A stretch of 64,000 nucleotides of DNA from Bacteroidales bacterium (GTDB lineage Bacteria; Bacteroidota; Bacteroidia; Bacteroidales; UBA932): contig JAAZMM010000004.1 in assembly GCA_012798805.1 (NCBI GenBank), positions 1 to 64,000 on the forward strand, written 5' to 3'. Shown one piece after another: positions 26,093 to 35,757 of this stretch. Numbering within the stretch: position 1 is the first letter of the stretch; each line of letters starts with the position of its first letter. The notes under the pieces are model-generated. The model was not told where the DNA came from. It saw nothing but the letters and a program-made list of their open reading frames with translations, and made no database searches. The translations under genes and the position numbers were made by a program.

Positions 26093-28324
26093 CTATTTTC
26101 TGTTGAGTTCAACACGTTTAACACTCTCGATCCCCTTCAGGGCCGAGATAGAGTTAATGAGCTTTTCAAGGTCATCTGTATTACGCACATAAAGATCTAT
26201 AGTCCCTTCAAATATCTCGTCGTGTGTCTCTATAAATATTTTTCTAATATTGACACCGAGCTGGAGTGAGATGACTTTGGTAAGATCACTTAAAATACCC
26301 ATCCTGTCAAGACCTGTAATAAAAATCCGTGCCAGATATGACATCATGAAGTGTTTGCTCCATCTTGCCGAGACTATTCTGTCACCCTGTTTGGCGGCAA
26401 GGTCGGTGGCTCTCTGACAGCTTTTTTTGTGCACAAGTACACTACCGTCATCCTCGATAAATCCAACCACATTGTCACCCGGAATAGGGAAGCAGCAGTC
26501 GGCAATAGTGAATGTCAAAGTACCTTTGGTCAGGTCCTCCCTTAGTTCATACTCCCGATCTTTCCCAATTTTATCGCCACTGCGTACCGGGGTGAGGAGC
26601 TTTACTCCCCACATCTGCACATTGCGCTTCTCTACGTTGGTTTTCAAGGCTGTCTCAAGGTCGGAAAGGTCGATCAGGCCGATACCGATCTTGTGATAGA
26701 GTTCATCCTTGCTGCCTGCCTTATAGTAGTCAACCAATTTTTTGATCACACGACTCTTGGCGGTAATGTTTCGCTCCCTGAGTTTGGATGTCAGGAAGAG
26801 CCGCCCCTCTTTGATGCTATCTTTAGTTTCGGCTTTGATAGAATCGAGGATGAAATTTCTCGCCCTGTTGGTGCGAATAAAGTCCAGCCACTCCCGCTTT
26901 GGTTTACTACTCTCCGAAGTAATTATCTCTACCTGATCTCCGTTTGAGAGGAGATGCGACAGGGGAAGCAGCTTCTGGTTTACCTTAGCAGCAATGGCTC
27001 TGTTGCCTACCTCCGAGTGGATAATGTATGCAAAATCCAGAGCGGTGGAACCTTTGGGCAGAGTCTTTGATTCACCTTTGGGAGTGAAGATATAGATGTC
27101 TGAGCTAAGCAGTTCCTTATGGAAATTGTCGAGAAATTGCAGTGCATTGGAGTCGGGGTCTTGAAGAATATCCCGCACATGTTTGAGCCATATATCTATC
27201 TCCACCTCGTCGGAGGGGGAGACCTCTCCCTTTTTGTACATCCAGTGTGCAGCCACACCTCTCTCGGCTATTGTGTTCATCCTTTCACTTCGGATCTGCA
27301 CCTCAATCCATTTTCCGCCGGGGCCCATTATGGTAAGGTGTAGTGCCTCATATCCGTTGCTTTTGGGCTCTTTAACCCAGTCACGTGTCCTGTCTGGTTT
27401 GTACTGATATTTATCGGTGATAAGTGAGAATATTTGCCAACATTGTTCCCTTTCGCTGATGCCCTGTTTGGCCTCGAAAATGATTCGAACAGCATATATA
27501 TCAAATATCTGCTCGAACGGAACATTTTTGGTGTTCATCTTTTTCCAGATGGAGTAGGGGGTTTTGAGACGTTTTAGTATTTCAACTTTATATCCGGCCG
27601 ACTCGAGCTTCTGTTTTAAGGGGACTACAAAACTATCGATGGTACCTGAACGCTCCTCAATTACCGCTTGAAGCTTCTTCTCGATAGCTCTGTAGGCCTC
27701 AGGTTCTCTGTGAATAAGCCAGATGTTTTCCATCTCGGATTTGATGCTGTAGAGACCGAGACGATGTGCAAGTGGTATAAAGATATACATCGTCTCGCTG
27801 AGGATCTTCTCTTTTTTGTATTCGGGCATAAACTCGATAGTGCGCATATTGTGCAGACGATCAGCCAATTTGATGAGCACTATACGAACATCGTCATTGA
27901 GAGTAAGCAGGATCCTTTTGAAATTTTCGGCCTGCATACTCCTCGAATAGGAGATATTGTCACTATCAAGAGCAGTCTTTATCTTGGTTAAGCCATCTAC
28001 AAGTGAGGCGATTGTTGGGCCGAAATGATTGGTTATGTCCTCGACCGTGTAGTAGGTATCCTCCACTACGTCGTGCAACAATGCCGCACAGATCGATTTG
28101 TATCCCAGGCCGATCTCTTGTACCACAATCCTAGCCACCGCTATAGGATGAAGAATATAGGGCTCTCCGGAGCGTCTCCGCACACCTTTATGTGCCTCAT
28201 TGGCAAAATCAAAAGCTTTAAGCACCAGTTCAAATTCCTCCTGATTGGCGCAGCGCTTCAGACTGTACTTCTTCAGTGTTTCAAATTCTCTGTTTATGAC
28301 ACTATAATCCTCTTCAGTAAACAT
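26093..28324 (-). CDS. RelA/SpoT bifunctional (p)ppGpp synthetase/hydrolase
   Basis: HD domain (ALLHDVVEDT), synthetase (EPKSNGYEALHLT), TGS and ACT domains. Confidence 0.96.
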   Translation of the reverse strand: MFTEEDYSVINREFETLKKYSLKRCANQEEFELVLKAFDFANEAHKGVRRRSGEPYILHPIAVARIVVQEIGLGYKSICAALLHDVVEDTYYTVEDITNHFGPTIASLVDGLTKIKTALDSDNISYSRSMQAENFKRILLTLNDDVRIVLIKLADRLHNMRTIEFMPEYKKEKILSETMYIFIPLAHRLGLYSIKSEMENIWLIHREPEAYRAIEKKLQAVIEERSGTIDSFVVPLKQKLESAGYKVEILKRLKTPYSIWKKMNTKNVPFEQIFDIYAVRIIFEAKQGISEREQCWQIFSLITDKYQYKPDRTRDWVKEPKSNGYEALHLTIMGPGGKWIEVQIRSERMNTIAERGVAAHWMYKKGEVSPSDEVEIDIWLKHVRDILQDPDSNALQFLDNFHKELLSSDIYIFTPKGESKTLPKGSTALDFAYIIHSEVGNRAIAAKVNQKLLPLSHLLSNGDQVEIITSESSKPKREWLDFIRTNRARNFILDSIKAETKDSIKEGRLFLTSKLRERNITAKSRVIKKLVDYYKAGSKDELYHKIGIGLIDLSDLETALKTNVEKRNVQMWGVKLLTPVRSGDKIGKDREYELREDLTKGTLTFTIADCCFPIPGDNVVGFIEDDGSVLVHKKSCQRATDLAAKQGDRIVSARWSKHFMMSYLARIFITGLDRMGILSDLTKVISLQLGVNIRKIFIETHDEIFEGTIDLYVRNTDDLEKLINSISALKGIESVKRVELNRK

Positions 28325-28337
28325 ATTCTATTTGAAA

Positions 28338-29735
28338 TTAAAAATAGAGATCTCTTTTACCTTCTTTAACCAAGGTTAACCTCTTTTTAACAAGTTCTTT
28401 TCTATCTCCCTCCGGCATTTTGGTAAGTTCCTTGTCAATAAGTTGATATCCCACCTTTTTCGTCTCATCCGAACTGTAGTCCTCAAGATATTCCGCGAGG
28501 GTGATAATTGCATTGGGTGTGCAGAAATTACCTATAAATCCGGGGATTGCAAATTCCATAAAATGTTCTCCTGTGCGTCCCAGACGGTAGCAAGAGGTGC
28601 AGAAGCTGGGGATATATTCCCTGGTAAGGAGCCACCTGATCACTTCATCGAGGTCCCTTGTGTCGCCAATTTGGAACTGCTCTTTGTCGAGCTCCTGCTC
28701 GTAATTATCTTTTTGGTAGCCACCAATCTCGAGTTTGGTGCCGGCATCTATCTGAGAAACTCCAAAATCTATCACATCATCTCTAACTGCACTATTCTCA
28801 CGTGCGGTCATGATCAGGCCGGTATAAGGTACGCTGAGGCGGAGAATGGCCACAAGCATCTTAAACTGTTCGTCGGTAACACGCCAGGGGAGATCCATAT
28901 CCAATCCATAAGCAGGCTGGATGCGGGGGAAACTGATGGTGTGCGGACCAACTCCGTATGTATCCTTGAGATGGATTGCGTGAGCTACGAGTCCCAGCAC
29001 CTCGAAACGCCAGTCGTAGAGTCCGAAAAGGGCTCCGATACCCATATCATCGATTCCGCCTTCAAATGCACGATCCATCGCATGCAGACGCCAGAGGTAG
29101 TCACCCTTGTGGGTGTTTTTCGGGTGTACCTTAGCGTAGGTTTCACGGTGATATGTCTCCTGAAATACCTGGTAGGTGCCAATGCCCGCCTCTTTTATTA
29201 TCCTGTAGCCCTCAATCTCCTGAGGGGCTGCATTGATATTGACGCGACGGATCTCTCCATTGCCCACTTTTGTCCGGTAGCAGAGTCTAACCGTATGTGC
29301 TATAAATTCAGGTGAGTACATGGGGTGTTCTCCATATACAAGTATTAAGCGCTTGTGACCGATATTTTCAAGGTTTACTACCTCGTTTATCAACTCCTGG
29401 TCGCTAAGCGTTTTGCGTACAGTTGTGCGTAGTGAACGGCGGAAGCCGCAATATTTACAATCATTTATACAATGGTTGCCGATATAGAGAGGAGCAAAGA
29501 GTACGATCCTGTTGCCATATATGGCCCTTTTGAGTTCTCTCGCTGTTTCGAAGAGCTCCTGTTTCATATCTTCGGACTCAATTGCGAGCAGTTGCGCACA
29601 CTCGTTGAGAGTGAGAGGCTCTTTAGCTTTGCTTTTAGCAAAAATGGCCCTAATTGCCTCTTTGTCCTCTTTTGTTTCCCTTATCAGGGAATGGAAATTA
29701 TCGTTGTCGATAAAATCAATGTATTTCTTTCCCAT
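28338..29735 (-). CDS. hydG: [FeFe]-hydrogenase H-cluster radical SAM maturase HydG
   Basis: Radical SAM CINDCKYCGF; C-terminal cluster site CTSCYRLGRTGEHFMEFAIPGFIGNFCTPNA; start at MGKKYIDFI likely. Confidence 0.93.
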   Translation of the reverse strand: MGKKYIDFIDNDNFHSLIRETKEDKEAIRAIFAKSKAKEPLTLNECAQLLAIESEDMKQELFETARELKRAIYGNRIVLFAPLYIGNHCINDCKYCGFRRSLRTTVRKTLSDQELINEVVNLENIGHKRLILVYGEHPMYSPEFIAHTVRLCYRTKVGNGEIRRVNINAAPQEIEGYRIIKEAGIGTYQVFQETYHRETYAKVHPKNTHKGDYLWRLHAMDRAFEGGIDDMGIGALFGLYDWRFEVLGLVAHAIHLKDTYGVGPHTISFPRIQPAYGLDMDLPWRVTDEQFKMLVAILRLSVPYTGLIMTARENSAVRDDVIDFGVSQIDAGTKLEIGGYQKDNYEQELDKEQFQIGDTRDLDEVIRWLLTREYIPSFCTSCYRLGRTGEHFMEFAIPGFIGNFCTPNAIITLAEYLEDYSSDETKKVGYQLIDKELTKMPEGDRKELVKKRLTLVKEGKRDLYF

Positions 29736-30738
29736 GGTATTTTTGTTTAATGTTGTGTTCAATTATTATTTGTTTTTCGTCACTTTCCTCAATTGGCAAC
29801 GGATTGACGGGATGTTCGTAGTCCACCTGCTGAAATCCGTAGGAAAGCTGGGCGCCGAAGAGAATGATACTCCAGCAAAGATTTAGCCAGATCATAAGCA
29901 GCGGGATGGCAGCGAGTGCTCCATAAACACCGCTAAGGCGTGTAACCATCAGCTGGGTGTTGAGATAGAGATATTGTATTGCTACAAATGCCAGTCCGGA
30001 AACAATAGCACCTTTCAGGGCAGAGCCATATCTGACCTTGGTGTGGGGGATCAATTTATATAATAGTGAAAATATCAATACGGCTGCGCCGTAAAATATA
30101 ACCCAGAAAAGATTGGTGGTAATAAAACTGAAGGCACCGAGATTTTCGCTGACTGAGGTAAGGAATCTGATATAATATCCCCATCCGTAGAGAAATAGTA
30201 TCATCAAGAAAGGAGAAAGCAGGAGAATAGCAATATAAACGAGTATTCTCTTCCCGATACCCGATTTTTTCTTGACCATCCAGATGCGGTTAAATGCTGC
30301 TTCAATATTTATCAACAACCAGATTACCAGCCAGACAAATGCTCCAAAACTGATCCATCCAAAAGTACCCTTTTTTGTGGTTATAAGAATATTGTTGGCA
30401 AAGTTGAGTATTGCATCAATCACCTGCGTATTGGTGGGAAATGAGGCGTAAAGCAAATCTGAGAGCATTTTGTCAAGCCTGAAACCGCTGGCCACAAAGA
30501 GAATCAGCGCAGCAATTGGCACCAAAGCCATTAATCCAAAGTAACTCAGCGCTACCGCTTCACGTGCAATCCTCTGTCCGGAAAAGCCTTTAAAGGTAAT
30601 AATAAGTGCCTTGAGATAGCGTATCGCCCTTCTGCGAGCCTTTCCAAACTCACTGAAATCGAGACGCCAGATATCCTTTGTGATAAATTTGAAGATCATC
30701 CGGTAAAGCTCTTTGCATCTTTGAAAAAACAACCTCAT
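29716..30738 (-). CDS. YihY/virulence factor BrkB family membrane protein
   Basis: Multi-TM; LSYFGLMALVPIAALIL, SGVYGALAAIPLLMIWLNLCWSIILFGAQL. Confidence 0.92.
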   Translation of the reverse strand: MRLFFQRCKELYRMIFKFITKDIWRLDFSEFGKARRRAIRYLKALIITFKGFSGQRIAREAVALSYFGLMALVPIAALILFVASGFRLDKMLSDLLYASFPTNTQVIDAILNFANNILITTKKGTFGWISFGAFVWLVIWLLINIEAAFNRIWMVKKKSGIGKRILVYIAILLLSPFLMILFLYGWGYYIRFLTSVSENLGAFSFITTNLFWVIFYGAAVLIFSLLYKLIPHTKVRYGSALKGAIVSGLAFVAIQYLYLNTQLMVTRLSGVYGALAAIPLLMIWLNLCWSIILFGAQLSYGFQQVDYEHPVNPLPIEESDEKQIIIEHNIKQKYHGKEIH

Positions 30739-32765
30739 GATACCTCTTCTTCAATCATTTTGAGGAGATCTTCCTCAGTTATTACTTTAGTACCGAGTTT
30801 CTCAGCTCTTCGGAGCTTTTCAGGACCGCTTTTTTCTCCGGAAAGGAGATATGCGGTCTTTCCGCTGACGGAGCTGACACATTTGCCGCCGTGAGCGGCT
30901 ATAAGAGCCTTAATTTCTTCCCGCGAAATGGAAAAATTGCCCGATACCACTATGGTAGCTCCTTTGAGTCGGTCGGAGAGCACAACTTTTTCTTCTTTGG
31001 CTAGAGCAAATTGAAGTCCGAAGCTGCGCAACTCTTCGATTGTGAGTCGATTGGCCTCATCGGCGAAATAAGAAATCAGACTCTCTGCCATAATCTCTCC
31101 AAAATCATCCACTTGAAGCAAATCCTCCTTTGAGGCAGCTGCAAGGCGATCAATGCTGCCGAAAGTGGAAGCAGCCACTCTGGCGGTGGCTTCACCTATA
31201 TGTCTGATACCAAGCGCGTAAAGCACCCTCTCAAAGGGTACTTGCTTGGATTGCTCTATACTTGTAAGAAGATTGTCCACTGACTTCTGCTGCCACCCCT
31301 CCAGCCCCAAAATATCTTCCGCTTTCAGACGGTAGAGATCGGGAAGAGTGTGGATCAGCCCTTTGTCATAGAAAAGCGAGATAGTAGCCTCTCCGGCAAG
31401 TATATCCATTGCTTTTCGGGAGACGAAATGGATAAAACGGCCCTTAATCTGAGTGGGGCAGCCATCTCTGTTGGGACAGTAGTGGCGCGCCTGATCGGGA
31501 TCTCTCTCCAGAGGAGTGCCGCAGTCAGGGCAATTAGTGGGGAAAATGGGTTTCGGTAGATCTGCATGGCGCTTTGAAAACTCCACTCCGGTAATCTTTG
31601 GGATAATTTCACCTCCTTTTTCCACATAAACCAGATCGCCGACACGTATATCGAGCAGCTCCATTTGATCAAGATTGTGGAGGGAAGCACGCCGCACCGT
31701 AGTACCGGAAAGGGGAACGGGTTCAAGATTGGCAACAGGAGTGATAGCTCCGGTCCTTCCTACCTGATAGTCAATGGAAAGCACCTCAGTCAGCGCCTGT
31801 TCCGGCTTAAACTTGAAAGCGGTAGCCCAGCGAGGTGATTTGGCCGTATAGCCCAGTTGACGCTGAATGTCGAGCTGATTGACTTTGATCACTATACCGT
31901 CTGTGGCATAGGGGAGCTCTTTTCTGCGCTCTTCCCACTCTTTTACATAGCCGATAACCTCCTCCATATCTTTGGCTTCGATGCTCTTTTCAGAGATATG
32001 AAATCCCCACGAAGCGGCAGCTTTAATTGCTTCGCTGTGAGTGCTGAAGGGTAGATCCTCTCCGAGGAGGTGATAGAGGATGCAGTCAAGTCCGCGCTCC
32101 TTTACAAGGGAGGGATTCAGTAATTTAAGAGATCCCGATGCTGCATTTCGAGGGTTGGCGAAAGGAGCCTCGCCGGCAGCCGTTCTCTCTTCGTTGAGGC
32201 GCTCAAAAGCTTCATAAGGCATGAAAATTTCGCCTCTTATCTCAAATTCCTCAGGAATATTATCTCCTTGGAGAATATGCGGAATAGATTCAATGCTGAC
32301 AATATTACGCGATACATCATCGCCTTTGATACCATCTCCGCGCGTAATAGCCTGTACCAGTTTACCCTCTTTATATATGAGGCAAATGGCCGTACCATCA
32401 AATTTGAGCTCACAAGAGTATGTAAAGGGCTCCCCGGCCACATTTGCTACCCTTTGGTGGAAGTCATATAACTCACCCTCATTGTATGAATTGCTCAGGG
32501 AAAGCATCGGATAACGGTGCTCTACCTGCGTAAATCCTTCACTTGGATCGGCAAGGTCGCTGCCGACCTTGAGGCTCGGGGAGTCATGGCTTGCAAATTC
32601 GGGAAATCTGGCCTCCAACCCTTGGAGCTCCAGCATCAGCATATCATACTCAAAATCGGATATAACAGGAGTAGCAAGCACATAATAACTGTGGTTGTGT
32701 TCTTCAATTTCACGGCGCAGTTGTGCTATTCTCTCCTTTGCAAATGATTTAGAAATTTTGGCCAT
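30735..32765 (-). CDS. ligA: NAD-dependent DNA ligase
   Basis: Adenylation site CELKFDGTAI, Zn finger CPDCGTPLERDPDQARHYCPN, HhH and BRCT domains; ATG at 32765 (TTG at 32771 also possible). Confidence 0.97.
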   Translation of the reverse strand: MAKISKSFAKERIAQLRREIEEHNHSYYVLATPVISDFEYDMLMLELQGLEARFPEFASHDSPSLKVGSDLADPSEGFTQVEHRYPMLSLSNSYNEGELYDFHQRVANVAGEPFTYSCELKFDGTAICLIYKEGKLVQAITRGDGIKGDDVSRNIVSIESIPHILQGDNIPEEFEIRGEIFMPYEAFERLNEERTAAGEAPFANPRNAASGSLKLLNPSLVKERGLDCILYHLLGEDLPFSTHSEAIKAAASWGFHISEKSIEAKDMEEVIGYVKEWEERRKELPYATDGIVIKVNQLDIQRQLGYTAKSPRWATAFKFKPEQALTEVLSIDYQVGRTGAITPVANLEPVPLSGTTVRRASLHNLDQMELLDIRVGDLVYVEKGGEIIPKITGVEFSKRHADLPKPIFPTNCPDCGTPLERDPDQARHYCPNRDGCPTQIKGRFIHFVSRKAMDILAGEATISLFYDKGLIHTLPDLYRLKAEDILGLEGWQQKSVDNLLTSIEQSKQVPFERVLYALGIRHIGEATARVAASTFGSIDRLAAASKEDLLQVDDFGEIMAESLISYFADEANRLTIEELRSFGLQFALAKEEKVVLSDRLKGATIVVSGNFSISREEIKALIAAHGGKCVSSVSGKTAYLLSGEKSGPEKLRRAEKLGTKVITEEDLLKMIEEEVS

Positions 32766-32789
32766 ATCCAATTAATGCATTATAACTTA

Positions 32790-32797
32790 CAAAAATA
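32790..32797 (-). promoter_or_regulatory. Candidate -7 element (TATTTTTG) for ligA
   Basis: TAnnTTTG on the minus strand in a divergent intergenic region. Confidence 0.4.
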
Positions 32798-32819
32798 GTA
32801 CATTTTTATCAAAAAGTAG

Positions 32820-32827
32820 TACATTTG
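32820..32827 (+). promoter_or_regulatory. Candidate -7 element (TACATTTG, followed by C) for the PFK gene
   Basis: TAnnTTTG match upstream of 32866. Confidence 0.45.
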
Positions 32828-32865
32828 CAGCTTGAAACTGAAAAACAAATACACAAATAATTATC

Positions 32866-34098
32866 ATGAAAGAATCTATTATTATTTTGACAGGAGGAGG
32901 ACCCGCTCCCGGTATAAACACAGTTATTGGGAGTATTACGAAGACATTTATTGCGCGAGGGTATAGGGTTCTTGGTCTCCACGGAGGTTATAAAGGCCTT
33001 TTTACCCCCAAGCCGTCATATACTGAGTTGGACTTCGTAACTGCGGATGCTATCTTCAACAGAGGCGGCTCCTACCTTATGATGAGTAGATATAAACCTA
33101 CGGATGAAGACTATGCGGGGAATTTCAATTACGATCTTTTTAAGGAGAACAATATAAAATTGCTTGTAACAATCGGTGGTGATGATACTGCTTCTACAGC
33201 CAACAGGGTGACAAAATTCCTTCAGGCAAGAAATTATCAAATATCAAATATCCACGTACCTAAGACCATTGACAATGACCTTCCGCTCCCTCTCAATACT
33301 CCCACATTCGGTTACCACTCCGCAAAAGCTGAGGGTACCCGTATTGCGACAACGGTATATGAGGATGCAAGGACATCGGGCAACTGGTTTATTGTAGCTG
33401 CAATGGGTCGTTCTGCAGGCCATTTGGCTATCGGTATCGGCTCTTCCTGCCACTATCCTATGATTATTATCCCCGAAATGTTTAATAAGAGCAAAATTAC
33501 CGTTGATAAAATTATCAAACTCTCCATATCATCTATTGTTAAGAGAAAGCTGATGGGGATTCCCTATGGCGGTATAATGCTTTCCGAGGGAGTATTCCAT
33601 CTCCTTGATGATGATGAACTAAAGGCGACAGGTGTTAAATTTACCTTTGACGAGCATGGACATCCCGAACTTGGCAAGATCCCAAAAGCTCAGCTTTTCA
33701 ATGATATTCTCGAGATTGAGCTTAAAAAGCTCGGAATGAAGGTAAAGATGCGTCCTATTGAGATCGGTTACGATATAAGATGTCAGGCCCCTATCTCTTA
33801 CGACCTGCTCTATTGTACGCAGCTTGGCTGCGGTGTCTATGAACTCTTTGCCCGCGGTGAGTCCGGATGTATGGTCTATGTTGATACTATAGGTCGTACC
33901 AAGCCTCTTTATCTGAAAGATCTCCAGGATCCTAAGACGGGTAAGATCCCTCCGCGTCGTGTAGATATCGAAGGAGATCAGGCGCAGGGCATCTACAAAC
34001 ATATAGTACACTATATTACCCCTAACGATTACGAAGCGGCCAGAGAGTACCTCAGCAATCCTGAAGAGTACGACTTCCACAAGATTCTAAATTGGTAG
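32866..34098 (+). CDS. 6-phosphofructokinase, probably pyrophosphate-dependent
   Basis: GGGPAPGINTVI; GGDDTAS (GGDD typical of PPi-type); PKTIDNDLP; AMGRSAGHLA. Confidence 0.9.
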   Translation: MKESIIILTGGGPAPGINTVIGSITKTFIARGYRVLGLHGGYKGLFTPKPSYTELDFVTADAIFNRGGSYLMMSRYKPTDEDYAGNFNYDLFKENNIKLLVTIGGDDTASTANRVTKFLQARNYQISNIHVPKTIDNDLPLPLNTPTFGYHSAKAEGTRIATTVYEDARTSGNWFIVAAMGRSAGHLAIGIGSSCHYPMIIIPEMFNKSKITVDKIIKLSISSIVKRKLMGIPYGGIMLSEGVFHLLDDDELKATGVKFTFDEHGHPELGKIPKAQLFNDILEIELKKLGMKVKMRPIEIGYDIRCQAPISYDLLYCTQLGCGVYELFARGESGCMVYVDTIGRTKPLYLKDLQDPKTGKIPPRRVDIEGDQAQGIYKHIVHYITPNDYEAAREYLSNPEEYDFHKILNW

Positions 34099-35585
34099 TG
34101 GAAGGTAAGGCTGTCATATACCAGCTGTTATTAAGAGCTTTCGGTAAACGCAAAACCGTTTCCGGAGGCTCTTATAGCATTAATGGCAGCGGGAAGTTTG
34201 ACGATATCACCGATGAGATTCTCAAAAAAATAAAAAAGCTCTCTGTAAATGCTATCTGGTACACCGGAGTCATTTCTCATGCCACAAAGAGCCATTTTTA
34301 TGGCATAAAAGATTGCAATCCAACGATTGTAAAAGGTGAGGCGGGCTCTCCTTACGCTATCCGCAACTATTTTGATGTCAGTCCGGAGCTTGCCAATAAT
34401 CATGACAACCGGATGGCGGAGTTTGAGGCGCTGGTCCGCCGTACTCACAAGGCAGGCATGAAGGTTATTATCGATTTTGTGCCTAACCATGTGTTTCGGC
34501 AGTATGATACCTATTTTACGAAGGAGAATTTCTATTTGCTTGATGGGCCGTTGGTCCTGCCGGAGTCACTTGGTTCCGACTATGTCGAAAATCCCGCAAA
34601 GGCCACGGGAAACGACGTCTTTCACAGGTATCCTTCGGAAAATGACTGGTACGAAACGGTTAAACTCAACTACGACAACCATAATACCTGGATTAAAATG
34701 CTCGACGTGCTCAAATTTTGGGCTGCAAAAGGGGTGGATGGCTTTCGTTGCGATATGGTCGAAATGGTGCCGGCAGAGTTTTTTGGCTGGGCTTTTAGTG
34801 AAGTAAAACGCATCTGTCCCAATACCTTTTTTATCGCTGAGGTCTATGGTAAGGAGAATTACAAGAGATATCGCGAGGTAGGTGGGTTTGATCTTTTGTA
34901 TGACAAATCGGGACTCTATGATACTCTGAGAAGGATTATTTGCGATGGAGCAAGTACAAGAGAGCTTACAGGTGAATGGCAGTTCCTCGGCGATTTGCAG
35001 CCGCGAATGCTTAATTTTTTGGAGAATCACGATGAGCAGCGTATAGCTTCGGACTTCTATGCGGGCTCGGGCAGGGCGGCATTTCCTGCTCTTGCGGTGG
35101 CGTTGCTTTTTAATAATGCACCTTTTATGCTCTATTTCGGGCAGGAGTTCGGTGAGCGCGGAATGGAGCAAGAGGGATTTAGCGGATTGGATGGTCGCAC
35201 TTCTATTTTTGATTATTGCAATGTGCCTTCGATTAGAAGTTGGTTGCTTGACCGTCTGACGGTTGAGGAGTTGGTGGTCTACAAGGAGTATTGCCGTTTA
35301 TTGAAGATAGCCACTTCGGATGCTCTTTTCTCCCGTGGAGAAACTTATGATCTTATGTATGCCAATCCCGATTCGGAGCGATTTGATGGTGACCGTCAGT
35401 TTGCTTTTATGAGAGGCTATGAGGGCTCCTGTATGCTTGTGGTGGCCAATTTTGCGGAGAGACCGGTGGAAATAGAGGTCAATATTCCATCTGAGGCCTA
35501 CTCATTTTTTGGTATAGAAAAAGAGGGAGAGAGAGTGGATGTTAAGGTGGGAGCGCGTGATTATATGAGATTGAATTTGGTTTAG
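34092..35585 (+). CDS. Alpha-amylase family (GH13) glycoside hydrolase
   Basis: GH13 motifs VIIDFVPNH, DGFRCDMVE, FFIAEVYG, FLENHDEQR; TTG (34092) or GTG (34098) start overlapping the PFK stop. Confidence 0.9.
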   Translation: MVVEGKAVIYQLLLRAFGKRKTVSGGSYSINGSGKFDDITDEILKKIKKLSVNAIWYTGVISHATKSHFYGIKDCNPTIVKGEAGSPYAIRNYFDVSPELANNHDNRMAEFEALVRRTHKAGMKVIIDFVPNHVFRQYDTYFTKENFYLLDGPLVLPESLGSDYVENPAKATGNDVFHRYPSENDWYETVKLNYDNHNTWIKMLDVLKFWAAKGVDGFRCDMVEMVPAEFFGWAFSEVKRICPNTFFIAEVYGKENYKRYREVGGFDLLYDKSGLYDTLRRIICDGASTRELTGEWQFLGDLQPRMLNFLENHDEQRIASDFYAGSGRAAFPALAVALLFNNAPFMLYFGQEFGERGMEQEGFSGLDGRTSIFDYCNVPSIRSWLLDRLTVEELVVYKEYCRLLKIATSDALFSRGETYDLMYANPDSERFDGDRQFAFMRGYEGSCMLVVANFAERPVEIEVNIPSEAYSFFGIEKEGERVDVKVGARDYMRLNLV

Positions 35586-35612
35586 TTCTGTGAGTTCTGA
35601 CTCTCAAGTTTG
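35583..35612 (+). repeat. Short heptamer-like array (F): TAGTTCT GT GAGTTCT GACTCTC AAGTTTG
   Basis: Begins at the GH13 stop codon TAG; register broken once. Confidence 0.6.
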
Positions 35613-35757
35613 TAATGGAGCGTGTTGCGAGGAGGAATTATGATAGGTTATGAAAATATAACACTTTTGTAATATCGGATTTTCGAATTACTATTAAATA
35701 TTTTGTATTTTTACTTTTCACTTCAAATAATATGGCTCCGAAAACACATTTTTTTTT

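Noticed and set aside
28443-29315. 290-aa plus-strand ORF antisense to hydG
   Set aside because: Lies wholly within the clearly coding hydG frame; composition is that of a shadow ORF and no family motif is visible.
34566-35171. 201-aa minus-strand ORF antisense to GH13 gene
   Set aside because: Overlaps conserved GH13 catalytic motifs; no motif of its own.
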